Shown piece by piece: positions 9,336 to 18,132 of a stretch of DNA of 64,000 nt; the stretch's first letter is position 1; every line of letters begins with the position of its first letter. This DNA comes from Bifidobacterium sp. (lineage in GTDB: Bacteria > Actinomycetota > Actinomycetes > Actinomycetales > Bifidobacteriaceae): positions 1-64,000 of the forward strand of contig NZ_JALCCV010000005.1 in assembly GCF_022640935.1 (NCBI RefSeq), in the 5' to 3' direction. The position numbers and the translations under genes are program-made. The notes under the pieces were generated by a model that saw only the letters and a list, made by a program, of their open reading frames with translations, was not told the origin of the DNA and ran no database searches.

Positions 9336-10325
9336 CTAGCATGCGCCATCCCGCAGCACAAGCACGGCCGCGTAGATCTCTTTGCGATTGGCGAGGGAGC
9401 CGTCCGGCAACGGATGCTCGGCGACGATCTGGGCGATGGAGTCCTTGATGCGCTCACCCTGCGACTGCGATCGTTTCAGCGATAGCGCGGCCAGCTCATC
9501 GACCCCGAGAGCATCGGGGGTTTCCAGTGCGGCTGTTTCGTCGTCTGCGCCGCCGATGACGAGCACGAGCTCCCCGCGCGGCGGGTCATCGATGACTGAT
9601 TGGCGAATCCTTTCGACGCCTCCGCGACGAATCTCCTCATAGTCCTTGGTCAGTTCGCGGCACAGCGCCATCGGCCGGCCGGGCCCGAAAGCGGCCAGCA
9701 GATCATCCATCGAGTCGGCGATGCGGTGCAGCGTTTCATAGAACACGATGGTGCGCTGTTCGGCGCGAAGCGCACGTAGGCGCTGCATGCGCTCGGCATG
9801 CCTGCGCGGCAGAAAACCCTCATAGCAGAAGCGATCCGTCGGCAAGCCGGACAAAGCGAGCGCATCGAGCACTGCGCTGGGCCCGGGTGCGCATGTCACC
9901 GGGATGCCGCGTTCGATGGCGCAGCGGACGATGGCCAGACCCGGATCGTTGATCGTCGGCATGCCGGCGTCGGACACCACGAGCACGCTGGCGCCTTGAG
10001 CCACTTCGTCGAGCAGTCCGTCGGCCTTGTTCCGCTCGTTGTGGTCGTGATAAGCGATGACCTTGCCGTTTACGTGCACGCCCAAGCGGTTGGCCAAGTC
10101 GTACAGTCGCCTCGTATCCTCCGCCGCGACAATGTCGACGTGCTCCAGCAGCGCGACCAGCCGCGCGGAGGCATCAGCCGTGTTACCGATCGGCGTCGCG
10201 GCGAGGATGACGGTGCCAGAAGGCACAAGGGCCGCCCCATGCGGGTGGCGCCTCTCCTGCAACGGCTCGCCCCCGGGCGCCGGCTTGTCCGCTGCTTGCG
10301 CGGATTGCATATCTTCCGTTTCCAT
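9336..10325 (-). CDS. rsmI: 16S rRNA 2'-O-ribose methyltransferase RsmI (C1402)
   Basis: This SAM-dependent methyltransferase modifies the ribose of C1402 in 16S rRNA. The tetrapyrrole-methylase fold signatures are clear: LAATPIGNTAD near the N-terminus, VAAEDTRR, the glycine-rich VVSDAGMPTINDPG, and FYETLHRI. The start is taken at 10325 because sequence upstream of it runs into the divergent pmt gene and does not look conserved; this gives 329 aa, with about 40 extra hydrophilic N-terminal residues compared with E. coli RsmI. It is divergent from pmt, as in mycobacteria. Confidence 0.93.
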   Translation of the reverse strand: METEDMQSAQAADKPAPGGEPLQERRHPHGAALVPSGTVILAATPIGNTADASARLVALLEHVDIVAAEDTRRLYDLANRLGVHVNGKVIAYHDHNERNKADGLLDEVAQGASVLVVSDAGMPTINDPGLAIVRCAIERGIPVTCAPGPSAVLDALALSGLPTDRFCYEGFLPRRHAERMQRLRALRAEQRTIVFYETLHRIADSMDDLLAAFGPGRPMALCRELTKDYEEIRRGGVERIRQSVIDDPPRGELVLVIGGADDETAALETPDALGVDELAALSLKRSQSQGERIKDSIAQIVAEHPLPDGSLANRKEIYAAVLVLRDGAC

Positions 10326-10470
10326 ACCCCCAGTATCGCGCACCGCGCCCACAACAGGCATTCGCAACATGCGGCCGCCCCCTATGTGCTGCCATGCGCC
10401 GCACCGCAATATGGATAATCGGGATAATGTAGTACCAGAACAATGTCGGGACAAGTCAGAAAGGGGAGCC

Positions 10471-12123
10471 ATGCCGTCATCCGTCAACCCGTTTGCTGCG
10501 CATCGCCGCACCCCCCAACCGCAATCTCGTCAAGACCGCGGCGCGACCGCGCCCAGCCGTCCAGTCATGTGGCTGTTCACGCTGCTCATCGCGGCCTTCG
10601 GCGGGCTGCTGCGCTTCCTGCGGCTAGGCGAACCGCGCGCGATCGTATTCGACGAGACGTATTACGTCAAGGACGCGTGGACGACGCTGCTGACCGGAGA
10701 GCCGCGCAACTGGCCGAAAACCGTGACCATCGGTGGCATGAAACAGACCATCGACGCCGCATTCGCCGGCGGCCATGTGGACGGCTGGTACGGCACAGCC
10801 GAATACGTCGTCCATCCGCCGGTGGGCAAATGGCTGATCGCGGCAGGGCTCAAGCTCTTCGGCGGAGCCACAAATCCCTTTGCTTGGCGCGCCGGCGTCG
10901 CCGTAGCAGGCACCGTGGCGATCATTCTCATGATCCGCGCCACGCTGCGGCTGTTTCGCAATCCGCCAGTTGCCTTGATCGCTGGCCTGCTGATGTCGCT
11001 CGACGGGGTCGGCATCGTGATGAGCCGCACCGGGCTGCTCGACAACTTCATCATGGTGTTCGCGCTCGCAGCGTTCAGCCTGCTGCTCATCCACCGCGAC
11101 TGGGCACGCGAGCAGTTGCGCGAGCACTATGCGGTCGATTCGCATTCCCGCTCCGCCACATGGCTTCCGAGCGCTTCACAGCACGGCAGGCCTTTCGTGC
11201 TCAATATGCGAGGGCCTTGCATTGCCCTGTCATGGTGGCGGGCGGGGGCTGCGATTCTGCTCGGCCTGGCAACTGGCGTGAAATGGTCCGGGATATACCT
11301 GTTCGCCGTATTCGCCGTTATCAGCGTGGCATGGGACGCGTGGGAACGACATCAAATCGGCTACCGCGGGTGGCTGGGCAGCGGGCTGGTCAAGGACGCC
11401 CTGCCGAGCGCAGCCTTCATGGTGCCGCTGTGGGCGGGAACGTACGTGGCCGGCTGGTCGGGCTGGTTCATCCATAAGGATTCCTACATGCACGACTGGG
11501 CGAGCATGAACCCCCGCGAAGGCGTGACCTGGCTGCCTGAAGCTCTGCGATCCTTCGTGCAATACCATGTGCAGATGTGGCAGTTCCATACCACGCTGGA
11601 CTCGCCGCATGCATACAAAGCCAATCCGCTGACTTGGCCGCTGCAAGTACGCCCGACCAGTTTCTACTGGGAGAAGCTGCCAGGGCACCCCGGTTTGTGC
11701 TCGCTGTCACCCAGCTCACAATGCGTTTCAGCGGTCACCTCACTGGGCAATCCACTGATCTGGTGGCTGGGGTCACTTTGCGTGATCGTCGGCATCATCG
11801 TCGCCATCACAAAACGCGGCGACTGGAAGATCTGGGCTGTACTCGCCGGATTCCTCGGCGGCTGGCTGCCGTGGGCGCAATATCTGAACCGTACCACCTT
11901 CACGTTCTACTGCATCGTCATCCTGCCTTGGATCGTGCTCGCGATCTGCTACGTGGCCGATTGGCTGCAGGAGTGCATTTCGCGACGCGCTTGGAAGATC
12001 AGCGTCGGGGTCATTCTGGGATTGATCGCGTTGACGACATTGTTCTTCTACCCGATCTGGACCGCGATGCCCGTGCCATACGAATTCTGGCTGGATCATA
12101 TGTGGTTTAAATCATGGATCTAG
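10471..12123 (+). CDS. pmt: Protein O-mannosyltransferase (dolichyl/polyprenyl-phosphate-mannose-protein)
   Basis: This polytopic membrane enzyme (GT39, PMT family) transfers mannose from polyprenyl-phosphate-mannose to Ser/Thr of secreted proteins. The start at 10471 has the site AAAGGGGAG just upstream, giving 550 aa. The diagnostic catalytic DE pair in the first extracytoplasmic loop is present in FDETYYVKDAW near residue 58. There are about ten hydrophobic segments and the C-terminal four-helix PMT_4TMC region. It lies divergent to rsmI, an arrangement seen in other actinobacteria, and 13 bp before the next gene, so it probably leads an operon. Confidence 0.93.
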   Translation: MPSSVNPFAAHRRTPQPQSRQDRGATAPSRPVMWLFTLLIAAFGGLLRFLRLGEPRAIVFDETYYVKDAWTTLLTGEPRNWPKTVTIGGMKQTIDAAFAGGHVDGWYGTAEYVVHPPVGKWLIAAGLKLFGGATNPFAWRAGVAVAGTVAIILMIRATLRLFRNPPVALIAGLLMSLDGVGIVMSRTGLLDNFIMVFALAAFSLLLIHRDWAREQLREHYAVDSHSRSATWLPSASQHGRPFVLNMRGPCIALSWWRAGAAILLGLATGVKWSGIYLFAVFAVISVAWDAWERHQIGYRGWLGSGLVKDALPSAAFMVPLWAGTYVAGWSGWFIHKDSYMHDWASMNPREGVTWLPEALRSFVQYHVQMWQFHTTLDSPHAYKANPLTWPLQVRPTSFYWEKLPGHPGLCSLSPSSQCVSAVTSLGNPLIWWLGSLCVIVGIIVAITKRGDWKIWAVLAGFLGGWLPWAQYLNRTTFTFYCIVILPWIVLAICYVADWLQECISRRAWKISVGVILGLIALTTLFFYPIWTAMPVPYEFWLDHMWFKSWI

Positions 12124-12136
12124 CAGAAGGAGCTTC

Positions 12137-12958
12137 ATGCAGTACATTCAGCAGCCGATCACCGGCCTCGACGGCAGCAAGGCGCAATTCGTCGGTTATG
12201 TGATCGACAATAGCCCGGAAATCGATATGCAGCGCGCACGACCGGCGGTGTTGATTCTGCCCGGTGGCGGATATGAGATGACCTCGGACCGCGAAGCCGA
12301 GCCTATCGCACTCAAGGTAGTCGGCGCGGGCTATCAGGCTTTCATTCTGCGTTATTCGGTATGGCCATCCGTATACCCGACTGCATTGCTGCAGGCCGCC
12401 GAGGCGATGACGATCATTCGCACGCACGCCGACGAATGGCATGTGAACCCCGAAGCCATCACGGTCGCTGGATTCTCGGCCGGCGGGCACTTGGCAGGCA
12501 CTCTCGCCACGACAGCCGGCAACGACGATTTGCGCAGGCACGGCTACGACCCCGATGCCGTGCGCCCCAACGGCTTGACGCTCGCCTATGCAGTGATCGA
12601 TTCCGGGCGTTTCGCGCACCGCGGCAGCTTCGATCATCTGCTCGGCGAGCGCAAAAACGACCCGGAGTTGCTGAGTCAATTGTCGATCGACAAGCACGTC
12701 GATGCCAAAACGCCACCCACGTTCCTCTGGCATACGATCACCGACGAGACCGTGCCCATCGAAAACGCGTTGCTCATGATCGCCGCTTGTCGCAAAGCGA
12801 ACGTATCCATAGAAGCCCATCTCTACCCATCCGGCGGCCACGGCCTCGCGTTGGGCACCCCCGGAAGCTCCTGGCGAGGCGTTGGCTGCATCGAACCATG
12901 TGTGCAAACCTGGCCCAGGCTGTTCACCGACTGGATTGGACGCACATTCGGCGCATAA
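12137..12958 (+). CDS. Alpha/beta-hydrolase, acetyl-xylan esterase/BD-FAE-like
   Basis: The 273-aa cytoplasmic hydrolase has the oxyanion-hole motif PGGGYEM near residue 44, the nucleophile elbow GFSAGGHL near residue 114 and a C-terminal catalytic His in GGHGLALG. These are features of the BD-FAE/esterase-lipase family that removes acyl groups from carbohydrates. An AAGGAG ribosome binding site overlaps the short gap after pmt, so the two genes are probably co-transcribed. A link to removing acetyl groups from sugars is inferred; the substrate is unknown. Confidence 0.85.
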   Translation: MQYIQQPITGLDGSKAQFVGYVIDNSPEIDMQRARPAVLILPGGGYEMTSDREAEPIALKVVGAGYQAFILRYSVWPSVYPTALLQAAEAMTIIRTHADEWHVNPEAITVAGFSAGGHLAGTLATTAGNDDLRRHGYDPDAVRPNGLTLAYAVIDSGRFAHRGSFDHLLGERKNDPELLSQLSIDKHVDAKTPPTFLWHTITDETVPIENALLMIAACRKANVSIEAHLYPSGGHGLALGTPGSSWRGVGCIEPCVQTWPRLFTDWIGRTFGA

Positions 12959-13030
12959 GTCAGCACAGGCTCTGATAGGGCTGTGGTGTATGGTGGAATG
13001 CGCATTGCGACCACGTATGACAGGACTTCC

Positions 13031-13726
13031 ATGGGCTTCATTCACTTTCTTATCGAGCTGCTGAAAGACCCGCGCACCATCATCGTTCAGTGGATCGCCA
13101 TGGGAGTGGTGCCGACGTTGGGCTTTATCTTCCTGATTGTGTTCGTCGAGACCGGTGTGGTGTTCTTCCCATTCCTGCCGGGCGATTCGCTGCTGTTCGC
13201 CGCCGGATTCTTCGCCGCGCCAGACGCGGCCACCGGCAAGCCCGGCGCGCTGCCGATCATGGCGCTGCTGCCAGTCGTATGGGCCGCGCCGATCATTGGC
13301 GACCAATGCAATTACTTCATCGGCCACTTCTTCGGCAGACGCATCATCGCGTCGGGCAAAGTCAAGGCGATGACGCCCGAACGGCTGGCCAAAACCGAAT
13401 CGATGATCGAAAAATGGGGGCCTTTGGCGGTTTTCATCGGCCGCTTCTTTCCCTTCATCAGAACATTCATGCCGTTCATTTCAGGCATCTTCGGCATGCG
13501 CTGGGCGCGCTTCACACCGTTCTCGCTGCTAGGCGGGCTGACGTGGTCAACGCTGTTCACTTTGCTCGGCTACTTCTTCGGCGGCATCAAAACCGTGCAG
13601 GATCACTTCGAGCTGGTCATCGTCATCATCCTCCTCATCTCCATTCTCCCCACCGTCATCGGGCTGCTCAAGGCCAAGCTCGGCAAGAAGGAACCGGCGC
13701 TCCATGGCGCCGCACACAAATCATAG
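13031..13726 (+). CDS. DedA family membrane protein
   Basis: The 231-aa product has the DedA/SNARE-associated architecture: ETGVVFFPFLPGDSLLF near residue 45, GDQCNYFIGHFFG near 95, and the signature GRFFPFIRTFMPFISG near 140, then two C-terminal hydrophobic helices. DedA proteins are flippases or transporters for polyprenyl-phosphate and phospholipids in the cytoplasmic membrane. That fits the operon with pmt, which uses a polyprenyl-phosphate carrier, but a functional link is inferred. The start at 13031 gives the usual N-terminus and has AGGA five bases upstream; an upstream GTG at 12983 is an alternative. Confidence 0.9.
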   Translation: MGFIHFLIELLKDPRTIIVQWIAMGVVPTLGFIFLIVFVETGVVFFPFLPGDSLLFAAGFFAAPDAATGKPGALPIMALLPVVWAAPIIGDQCNYFIGHFFGRRIIASGKVKAMTPERLAKTESMIEKWGPLAVFIGRFFPFIRTFMPFISGIFGMRWARFTPFSLLGGLTWSTLFTLLGYFFGGIKTVQDHFELVIVIILLISILPTVIGLLKAKLGKKEPALHGAAHKS

Positions 13727-13754
13727 AAGAATCGTAGATACACCAGACCATCCC

Positions 13755-13780
13755 GGATCATTGATGATCATCAATGATCC
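13755..13780. repeat. 26-bp perfect palindrome between convergent genes
   Basis: GGATCATTGATGA is followed directly by its own reverse complement. It lies in the 200-bp gap between the convergent DedA and DUF1275 genes. It may act as a bidirectional terminator, but neither side has a strong T-run. Confidence 0.6.
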
Positions 13781-13928
13781 GATCCTGCTGCAGTGACGAA
13801 TGGGGGGAAAAAATCCGGCTGGCCAATCTATCCGGATTAACTGATTCTTCGCATTCTGACCCCTGTTGCCGCGGCTACACGTGGCAAGCCAAAAAGAAGA
13901 GCTGCCCTGACTATTGGCAGCGGATTCC

Positions 13929-14612
13929 TTAGTCGCGTTTCACGTACAGCACCAGCATCGCGCCCGAGATCAGCACCATGGGCACAGCGACCGACAGCGA
14001 TCCGGCAACATAGCGGATGAGCGTGACGAGCATGACGCCGCATGCGAAGCAGGCGAGCACCACAATGGGGTCAAACGACCGACGCAGGCTGGCGCGGTCG
14101 TGATAATGCACGCCGTCATAGAGTCCTTCGGTCAGTGTGCGCAGCGTGCCCGTCATCATCAGCGGCGTGAACGGACGGCCTTTCAGCCGCCGGAACTCCT
14201 GCAGCTCGGCGGCGGCCGCGGCCGAGAGCACGGCGGTGGATATGAAGTCGGGAACCAGCCGATCCGTGAGGGCGACGATCAGCAGCAGCGCGAACTCGTA
14301 GGCGAGGATGAGCTGGGGGACGGGCACGCTGATAACTCGAATCGGTCTGCGCCCGAAGTGTTTTTGCATGCCGTGCGCGATGACGGTGCCGAGCATGAAC
14401 GCGACAAGCGAAATAAGGTAACGGCCGCTTCCGGCGATGTCGCCATGGCCCAGATTGATGCCCAGCAGGATGATGTTGCCTGTTTGCAAGCCGGAAAACA
14501 CCGCACCGTGGAACAGATAGGAGTATGCGTCGATGCTCCCCGCGATCATGGTGAGCAGCCCGGCGAAGACGAGGTGCTCACTCACGGGAATTTCGGGATG
14601 TGACTCATTCAC
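13929..14612 (-). CDS. YoaK family (DUF1275) membrane protein
   Basis: The 227-aa integral membrane protein has about six hydrophobic segments and the family's typical first segment: FAGLLTMIAGSIDAYSY followed by FSGLQTGNIILLG. The central pattern LISLVAFMLGTVIAHG and the ending segment ISGAMLVLYVK agree. DUF1275 proteins have no established biochemical role. It has a GGAG site just upstream of its ATG and stands alone, convergent with the DedA gene. Confidence 0.88.
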   Translation of the reverse strand: MNESHPEIPVSEHLVFAGLLTMIAGSIDAYSYLFHGAVFSGLQTGNIILLGINLGHGDIAGSGRYLISLVAFMLGTVIAHGMQKHFGRRPIRVISVPVPQLILAYEFALLLIVALTDRLVPDFISTAVLSAAAAAELQEFRRLKGRPFTPLMMTGTLRTLTEGLYDGVHYHDRASLRRSFDPIVVLACFACGVMLVTLIRYVAGSLSVAVPMVLISGAMLVLYVKRD

Positions 14613-15121
14613 GCGTCGCCCTCCTTATGCTGGGCAACAATACCATGCATGATTCACGCGGCATGTTTCGCCGCAACGTCTCTCGTGCACGGGAGACGTC
14701 ATCTCCTGCATCTCTTTCTTAACCGAGAAAGACTGCCTTCCTCGCAGCGGGTCAGAGCCACTTGGAATGAAAAGGACCCGCTTATTATTTAATTCACCCG
14801 TATGCATTCATCTCTGAAAGGAATCATGACGGGGGGCAATCAGGGTTCGCTATCTAATTCCAACTTCTTTTCTGCTGATGCTATGTCGGATTTGAGGATC
14901 GCTTTTTTGACATGTGAAAGATACGAACTCGCCCTCTACGTTGTATGCATGCTTATCCAGAAGAGGCGGCTATGCCATTCCCCTGTTTCAGGTATGCAAC
15001 GACACAATGTAACACGGTCATCCTCCGCAACTTGGCACACGCCGTATAGCGCCCTTACCGTCTCCCTAATTGTTGTGCTGTGCCGCCGTGGCGCGAGCAC
15101 ATGCCTTGGTAATCGGCGCGC
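14613..15121. other. Gene-poor stretch upstream of DUF1275 gene
   Basis: No supported gene is present. Short open frames on either strand lack credible start signals or recognisable products. An imperfect inverted repeat built on ACGTCTC/GAGACGT lies near 14677-14700 and a TCTTTC/GAGAAAGA pair near 14711-14732; they may be structured leader or terminator elements, but no T-runs support this. Confidence 0.4.
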
Positions 15122-15478
15122 CTAGCGACGACTGTGGCTGCGTTCCATCTCCGCAAACGGCGACCAGCACGCCTGACCCGCTTCTGAGCTGTCTGCGTTG
15201 GCTTTATTGGGCTTTCTTCCTTGCAGCTTTATTCTTTTCGCTGCGGCATCAGCCGCTGCTTTAGCTCGGGCCACCTTATCCTGAACTGCCCTGTTCGCTG
15301 CGCCTCCTGCTGCGCAGCATTCTTGCGCACCGCCACGACCAGTCCGGCGATGCCCAAGCCCGAGCGCCGACAACGCCAGCACGGCGCCGAACATAGCGAC
15401 CGGAGTGACAGCAAAGATCAATGCGAGCGCACCGGGGATCAATGATGCGGCAGCCAAACGAGACCACGGCATCTATGA
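15122..15478 (-). pseudogene. Degenerate small membrane protein gene (DUF4190-like), frameshifted
   Basis: On the minus strand one frame begins with a convincing hydrophobic segment (SLIPGALALIFAVTP, then ALSALGLG), after which sense continues in a second frame as GIAGLVVAVRKNAAQQ, and later returns to the first frame as NRAVQDKVARAKAAADAAAKRIK. Joined, this reads as two membrane helices followed by an Ala/Lys-rich helical tail, like small DUF4190-type proteins. Two compensating frameshifts would be needed, so it is called a pseudogene. It abuts the left attachment site of the integrated element. The reading is an inference from residue composition. Confidence 0.45.
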
Positions 15479-15737
15479 TTGCCGTTCCTGTTCGACGGCG
15501 GCACGGCAGCCGATGCCCGGGCGGAAGCGGGATTGACGATAGGAAGCTGCGCGGTAGCGACGGTACGAGGCCTTGCATCCCCGATCTTCTCCGTGTAGCA
15601 GAGACCGGCGCCGGGAATGCTCGAGTCAACGCGCGTGCCGTTCCTCTCTGCAGTGACATGGGGAGCCCCTCGCCTGCCGAAAGCGGCACCAGTGATGCCT
15701 TGATTGCCGGTGCTAAGCCATTTCCGACCGCTTGCTG
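15479..15737. other. Gene-free flank left of the integrated element
   Basis: Nothing recognisable is seen between the decayed membrane protein gene and the left attachment site. Open frames here lack start signals and their products look like out-of-frame translations. Confidence 0.35.
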
Positions 15738-15766
15738 ATGGAGCGGATGACGGGAGTCGAACCCGC
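15738..15766. other. Left attachment site (attL), displaced tRNA-Gly 3' end
   Basis: This 29-bp sequence is identical to 23673-23701 and contains the T-arm 3' strand, acceptor strand and CCA of tRNA-Gly on the minus strand, but is not followed by the rest of a tRNA. It marks the end of the element next to the integrase gene. Confidence 0.9.
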
Positions 15767-15792
15767 AGACATATCGATTGAATGGGTTTCAG

Positions 15793-15844
15793 TCAATCAC
15801 GATAAGGTGTTTATCGTTGCTATTGCAACGTTCCTCAATCACGA
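15793..15844. promoter_or_regulatory. Candidate integrase/excisionase arm sites
   Basis: Two direct copies of TCAATCACGA lie at 15793-15802 and 15835-15844, flanking an inverted repeat GTTGC-TATT-GCAAC at 15816-15829. A sister inverted repeat GTTGG-TATT-CCAAC lies at 23651-23664 near the other end of the element. Such short repeats within 80 bp of the core are where arm-type integrase sites are expected; this is inference from position. Confidence 0.4.
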
Positions 15845-15857
15845 CGAATATTGTCAG

Positions 15858-16985
15858 TTAGGACGTTTTCGATAGTTCTGTTATCGCACTGTTATCACCG
15901 GCGAGGGCTTCGGCTATCTTCGCGTTCACGTTCACGGCTACGCTGTCGAGGTCGGTGTCGAACAAATCGCCGTACACGTCCAAGGTCATTGAGGCCGACT
16001 TGTGCCCCAGCATGCGCTGCACCGCCTTCACATTGGCCCCGGAACTGATTGCTATGGAGGCGGCGGAATGCCGCAGGTCATGGACCGCCAGCGCGGGGAC
16101 ACCGGAACGTCTGACAGCGCCCGCATACCAGCCGTTGCCGCCTACGGCCTGCTCACGGATGTGCTCGCCCTTGGCGTTGGTGAACACGAGATCATCAGGC
16201 TGCTTGCCTTCGCACTCGCCCCTCAGGGCATCGAGAACGATGTCGGGGGCCGGAATGTCCCGCGTCTCCCAGGTCTTCGGAGCGCCTTCGTAGTGACGTC
16301 TGCCCGCTCGGACGTAGCTGAGGCGTATGAGTATGCGCTTCCTGTCGAAGTCGATGTCCTTGACCCTCAACGCGGCGGCCTCGCCCCATCGTGGGCCGCA
16401 GAAACCCAAGGTGAGCACCAGAGCACGGTAGCGTCCGCTCTCGTCGGCCAAGGCGATCACCTGCTGTGGCGTGAGGTAGACGCGGCTCTTTCGCACCTTC
16501 CTGGGCAGTTTCGTATCGGCTACCGGCGACTTCCTGACGATCCCATCGGCGACGGCCACATCGAATATGCCCTTGAGAATGCCGAAAGACCTGATCGTTG
16601 TCGTGGCGCTTCGCCTGCCCGCCAGTTCCGACACCCACGCCTGCACCTCCGAATGTCGAACGTCGCCTATCCGCCGACTCCCCCACTGCGGTTTCACATG
16701 CACGTTCCAGGAGGTTTCGAGGTCGCCCTGATACTTCGGTTTGACCGTTCCCTTCTTGCCCTCCAGCCATGCCGTGCCGAGTTCGGATATAAGTACCTGC
16801 CCGGCCTTCGGATCGATGTAATCCATGTCGGCGACGGATACTTCGACGCGATCCCGGTAATCCTTCGCGTCACGCTTGCGTTTGAATCCGCGTTTGGTGT
16901 GCTGCTTATGAGCCGGATCACGGTACGAGACAAAATAACGCCTGGTAACGCCATCCTTCAACGTGTACTCATGAATCGAAGCCAT
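15858..16985 (-). CDS. int: Tyrosine recombinase (phage integrase)
   Basis: The 375-aa site-specific recombinase integrates and excises the element at tRNA-Gly. The catalytic residues of the family are visible: Arg in CGPRWGEAAAL near residue 211, HDLRH near 316, the second His in LGHKSASMT and the nucleophile Tyr in LDVYGDL near residue 350. An N-terminal arm-binding domain (YFVSYRDP ... GFKRKRDAKDY) and a SAM-like core-binding domain precede the catalytic domain. It is transcribed towards the left attachment site, 92 bp away, and starts 3 bp after the stop of the repressor gene, so the two are co-transcribed. Confidence 0.95.
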   Translation of the reverse strand: MASIHEYTLKDGVTRRYFVSYRDPAHKQHTKRGFKRKRDAKDYRDRVEVSVADMDYIDPKAGQVLISELGTAWLEGKKGTVKPKYQGDLETSWNVHVKPQWGSRRIGDVRHSEVQAWVSELAGRRSATTTIRSFGILKGIFDVAVADGIVRKSPVADTKLPRKVRKSRVYLTPQQVIALADESGRYRALVLTLGFCGPRWGEAAALRVKDIDFDRKRILIRLSYVRAGRRHYEGAPKTWETRDIPAPDIVLDALRGECEGKQPDDLVFTNAKGEHIREQAVGGNGWYAGAVRRSGVPALAVHDLRHSAASIAISSGANVKAVQRMLGHKSASMTLDVYGDLFDTDLDSVAVNVNAKIAEALAGDNSAITELSKTS

Positions 16986-16987
16986 AA

Positions 16988-17749
16988 TTACTCGGATTCT
17001 TCTTCGATATGCACGACACCCTCAGAATCTTTCCTAGACATGATTTTCACCTCAGGCTTTGCTCGTTTTTCTGTAAGCGCGTTTGCAATCTCGGCAATAA
17101 TCTCTCGTGTCATACGACCACGTTTCTGAGCCGATGCACCTATTCCCGCGCGACGTTCCGACTCTTCATCCAAACTACGCCCAAAAAGCGCTAGTGACCA
17201 AGCAGCCACGGCAGACGGAGCTATATCCAGTTTCTTCCCGGCACGTTGCTCAGCAAGAGATGGAGAATGCCCTGAATCGTATAACCGATCAAGAATATTG
17301 ACATCGTTTGGAAAGTCTTTGAATGCTTTAATTATTTTTTCAGTGCCATGCTCAATGAAGTCAGTAACTGCGTCGTGAGCAGCCTTCCTCTCCGCTTCGG
17401 GCATCTCACTGACAAGAAAAGTCACGGAAGCACCTTGTAGTATTTGTCTCATCCAGTTTCTTGATTGAGTTATTCCGTCTGGACCATCGGTCAGTTCAAT
17501 GTATCCGTCTCCTGCGAACACGTCTGCCAACCCGTCTTTGCTGTTAGTGAGTCCGTTCAGTGTAGCCGCGAGAATAAGCAAGTTTGCCAGGGTTACGGAC
17601 GCACGGCCTTCCTCGAAGCTTTTAATTGAGCTCGTATTCCAGCGGACACCATACCGGTGCGACTCTCTCGCTATTTTATCGAGCGTAAGGTTATTTTGTT
17701 CGCGCACACTCTTCACGTAGCTGCCCACGGCTTTTTGAATCGAACTCAT
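16988..17749 (-). CDS. Helix-turn-helix repressor of the integrated element
   Basis: The 253-aa protein opens with an XRE-type helix-turn-helix: REQNNLTLDKIARES, then IKSFEEGRASVTLANLLILAATLN, at about residues 15-65. The middle and C-terminal parts match no family I recognise; the tail is highly charged (MSRKDSEG ... EEESE). It occupies the repressor position, divergent from the excisionase-like gene across a spacer with an inverted-repeat operator. Its base composition is visibly richer in A+T than the neighbouring genes. The ATG at 17749 is chosen over a start 33 bases upstream because the helix-turn-helix then begins at the usual distance. Confidence 0.75.
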   Translation of the reverse strand: MSSIQKAVGSYVKSVREQNNLTLDKIARESHRYGVRWNTSSIKSFEEGRASVTLANLLILAATLNGLTNSKDGLADVFAGDGYIELTDGPDGITQSRNWMRQILQGASVTFLVSEMPEAERKAAHDAVTDFIEHGTEKIIKAFKDFPNDVNILDRLYDSGHSPSLAEQRAGKKLDIAPSAVAAWSLALFGRSLDEESERRAGIGASAQKRGRMTREIIAEIANALTEKRAKPEVKIMSRKDSEGVVHIEEESE

Positions 17750-17865
17750 GTCATCAAGCTTAGCAACATGACACGCCGACAATCACCTCACGTCATATAA
17801 ACCTAAAACCTGTGATAGCCTATTTCACAGGTCATATGATTCTGCAACTTCAAGGAGGCAACGAA
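17750..17865. promoter_or_regulatory. Divergent promoter region with inverted-repeat operator
   Basis: ACCTGTGA (17808-17815) and TCACAGGT (17825-17832) form a perfect 8-bp inverted repeat with a 9-nt spacer between the repressor and the excisionase-like gene. The position is that of a genetic-switch operator, and the repressor encoded at 16988-17749 is the likely ligand. A TATAAA at 17796-17801 may be a -10 element. Confidence 0.55.
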
Positions 17866-18132
17866 ATGACCACGACACAAAACGCCGCAGAGGTTCTCAA
17901 GCGCTTGCAATCGAAAATCGCCGCAAGCTCAGACCCCAACAATATCCGGCTCACAATCCCGGAAGCAGCGGCGTACATCCCCATGCAACCGGGGCAGCTT
18001 GCTCAGCTCCGCTACACCGGAACCGGCCCAAAGTTCTTGAAGCCGACCGCCCGAACCGTCTTGTACCGCAAGGGTGATGTTGACGCCTGGTTGGATGCTT
18101 CGGTTCGCACTTCGACGGCGGAGGCACGATGA
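17866..18132 (+). CDS. Excisionase-like small DNA-binding protein
   Basis: The 88-aa protein has a C-terminal winged-helix of the helix_turn_helix_17/AlpA kind: LTIPEAAAYI, LRYTGTGPKFLKP and VLYRKGDVDAWLD. Proteins of this type act as excisionases or as activators in phages and islands. The start at 17866 follows a strong AAGGAGG site at 17852-17858; the longer frame beginning at 17812 overlaps the operator. Its stop overlaps the next start (ATGA), so translation is coupled. Confidence 0.75.
   Translation: MTTTQNAAEVLKRLQSKIAASSDPNNIRLTIPEAAAYIPMQPGQLAQLRYTGTGPKFLKPTARTVLYRKGDVDAWLDASVRTSTAEAR

Noticed and set aside
14802..15125. 107-aa plus-strand protein
   Set aside because: No credible ribosome binding site or domain; composition looks like noise.
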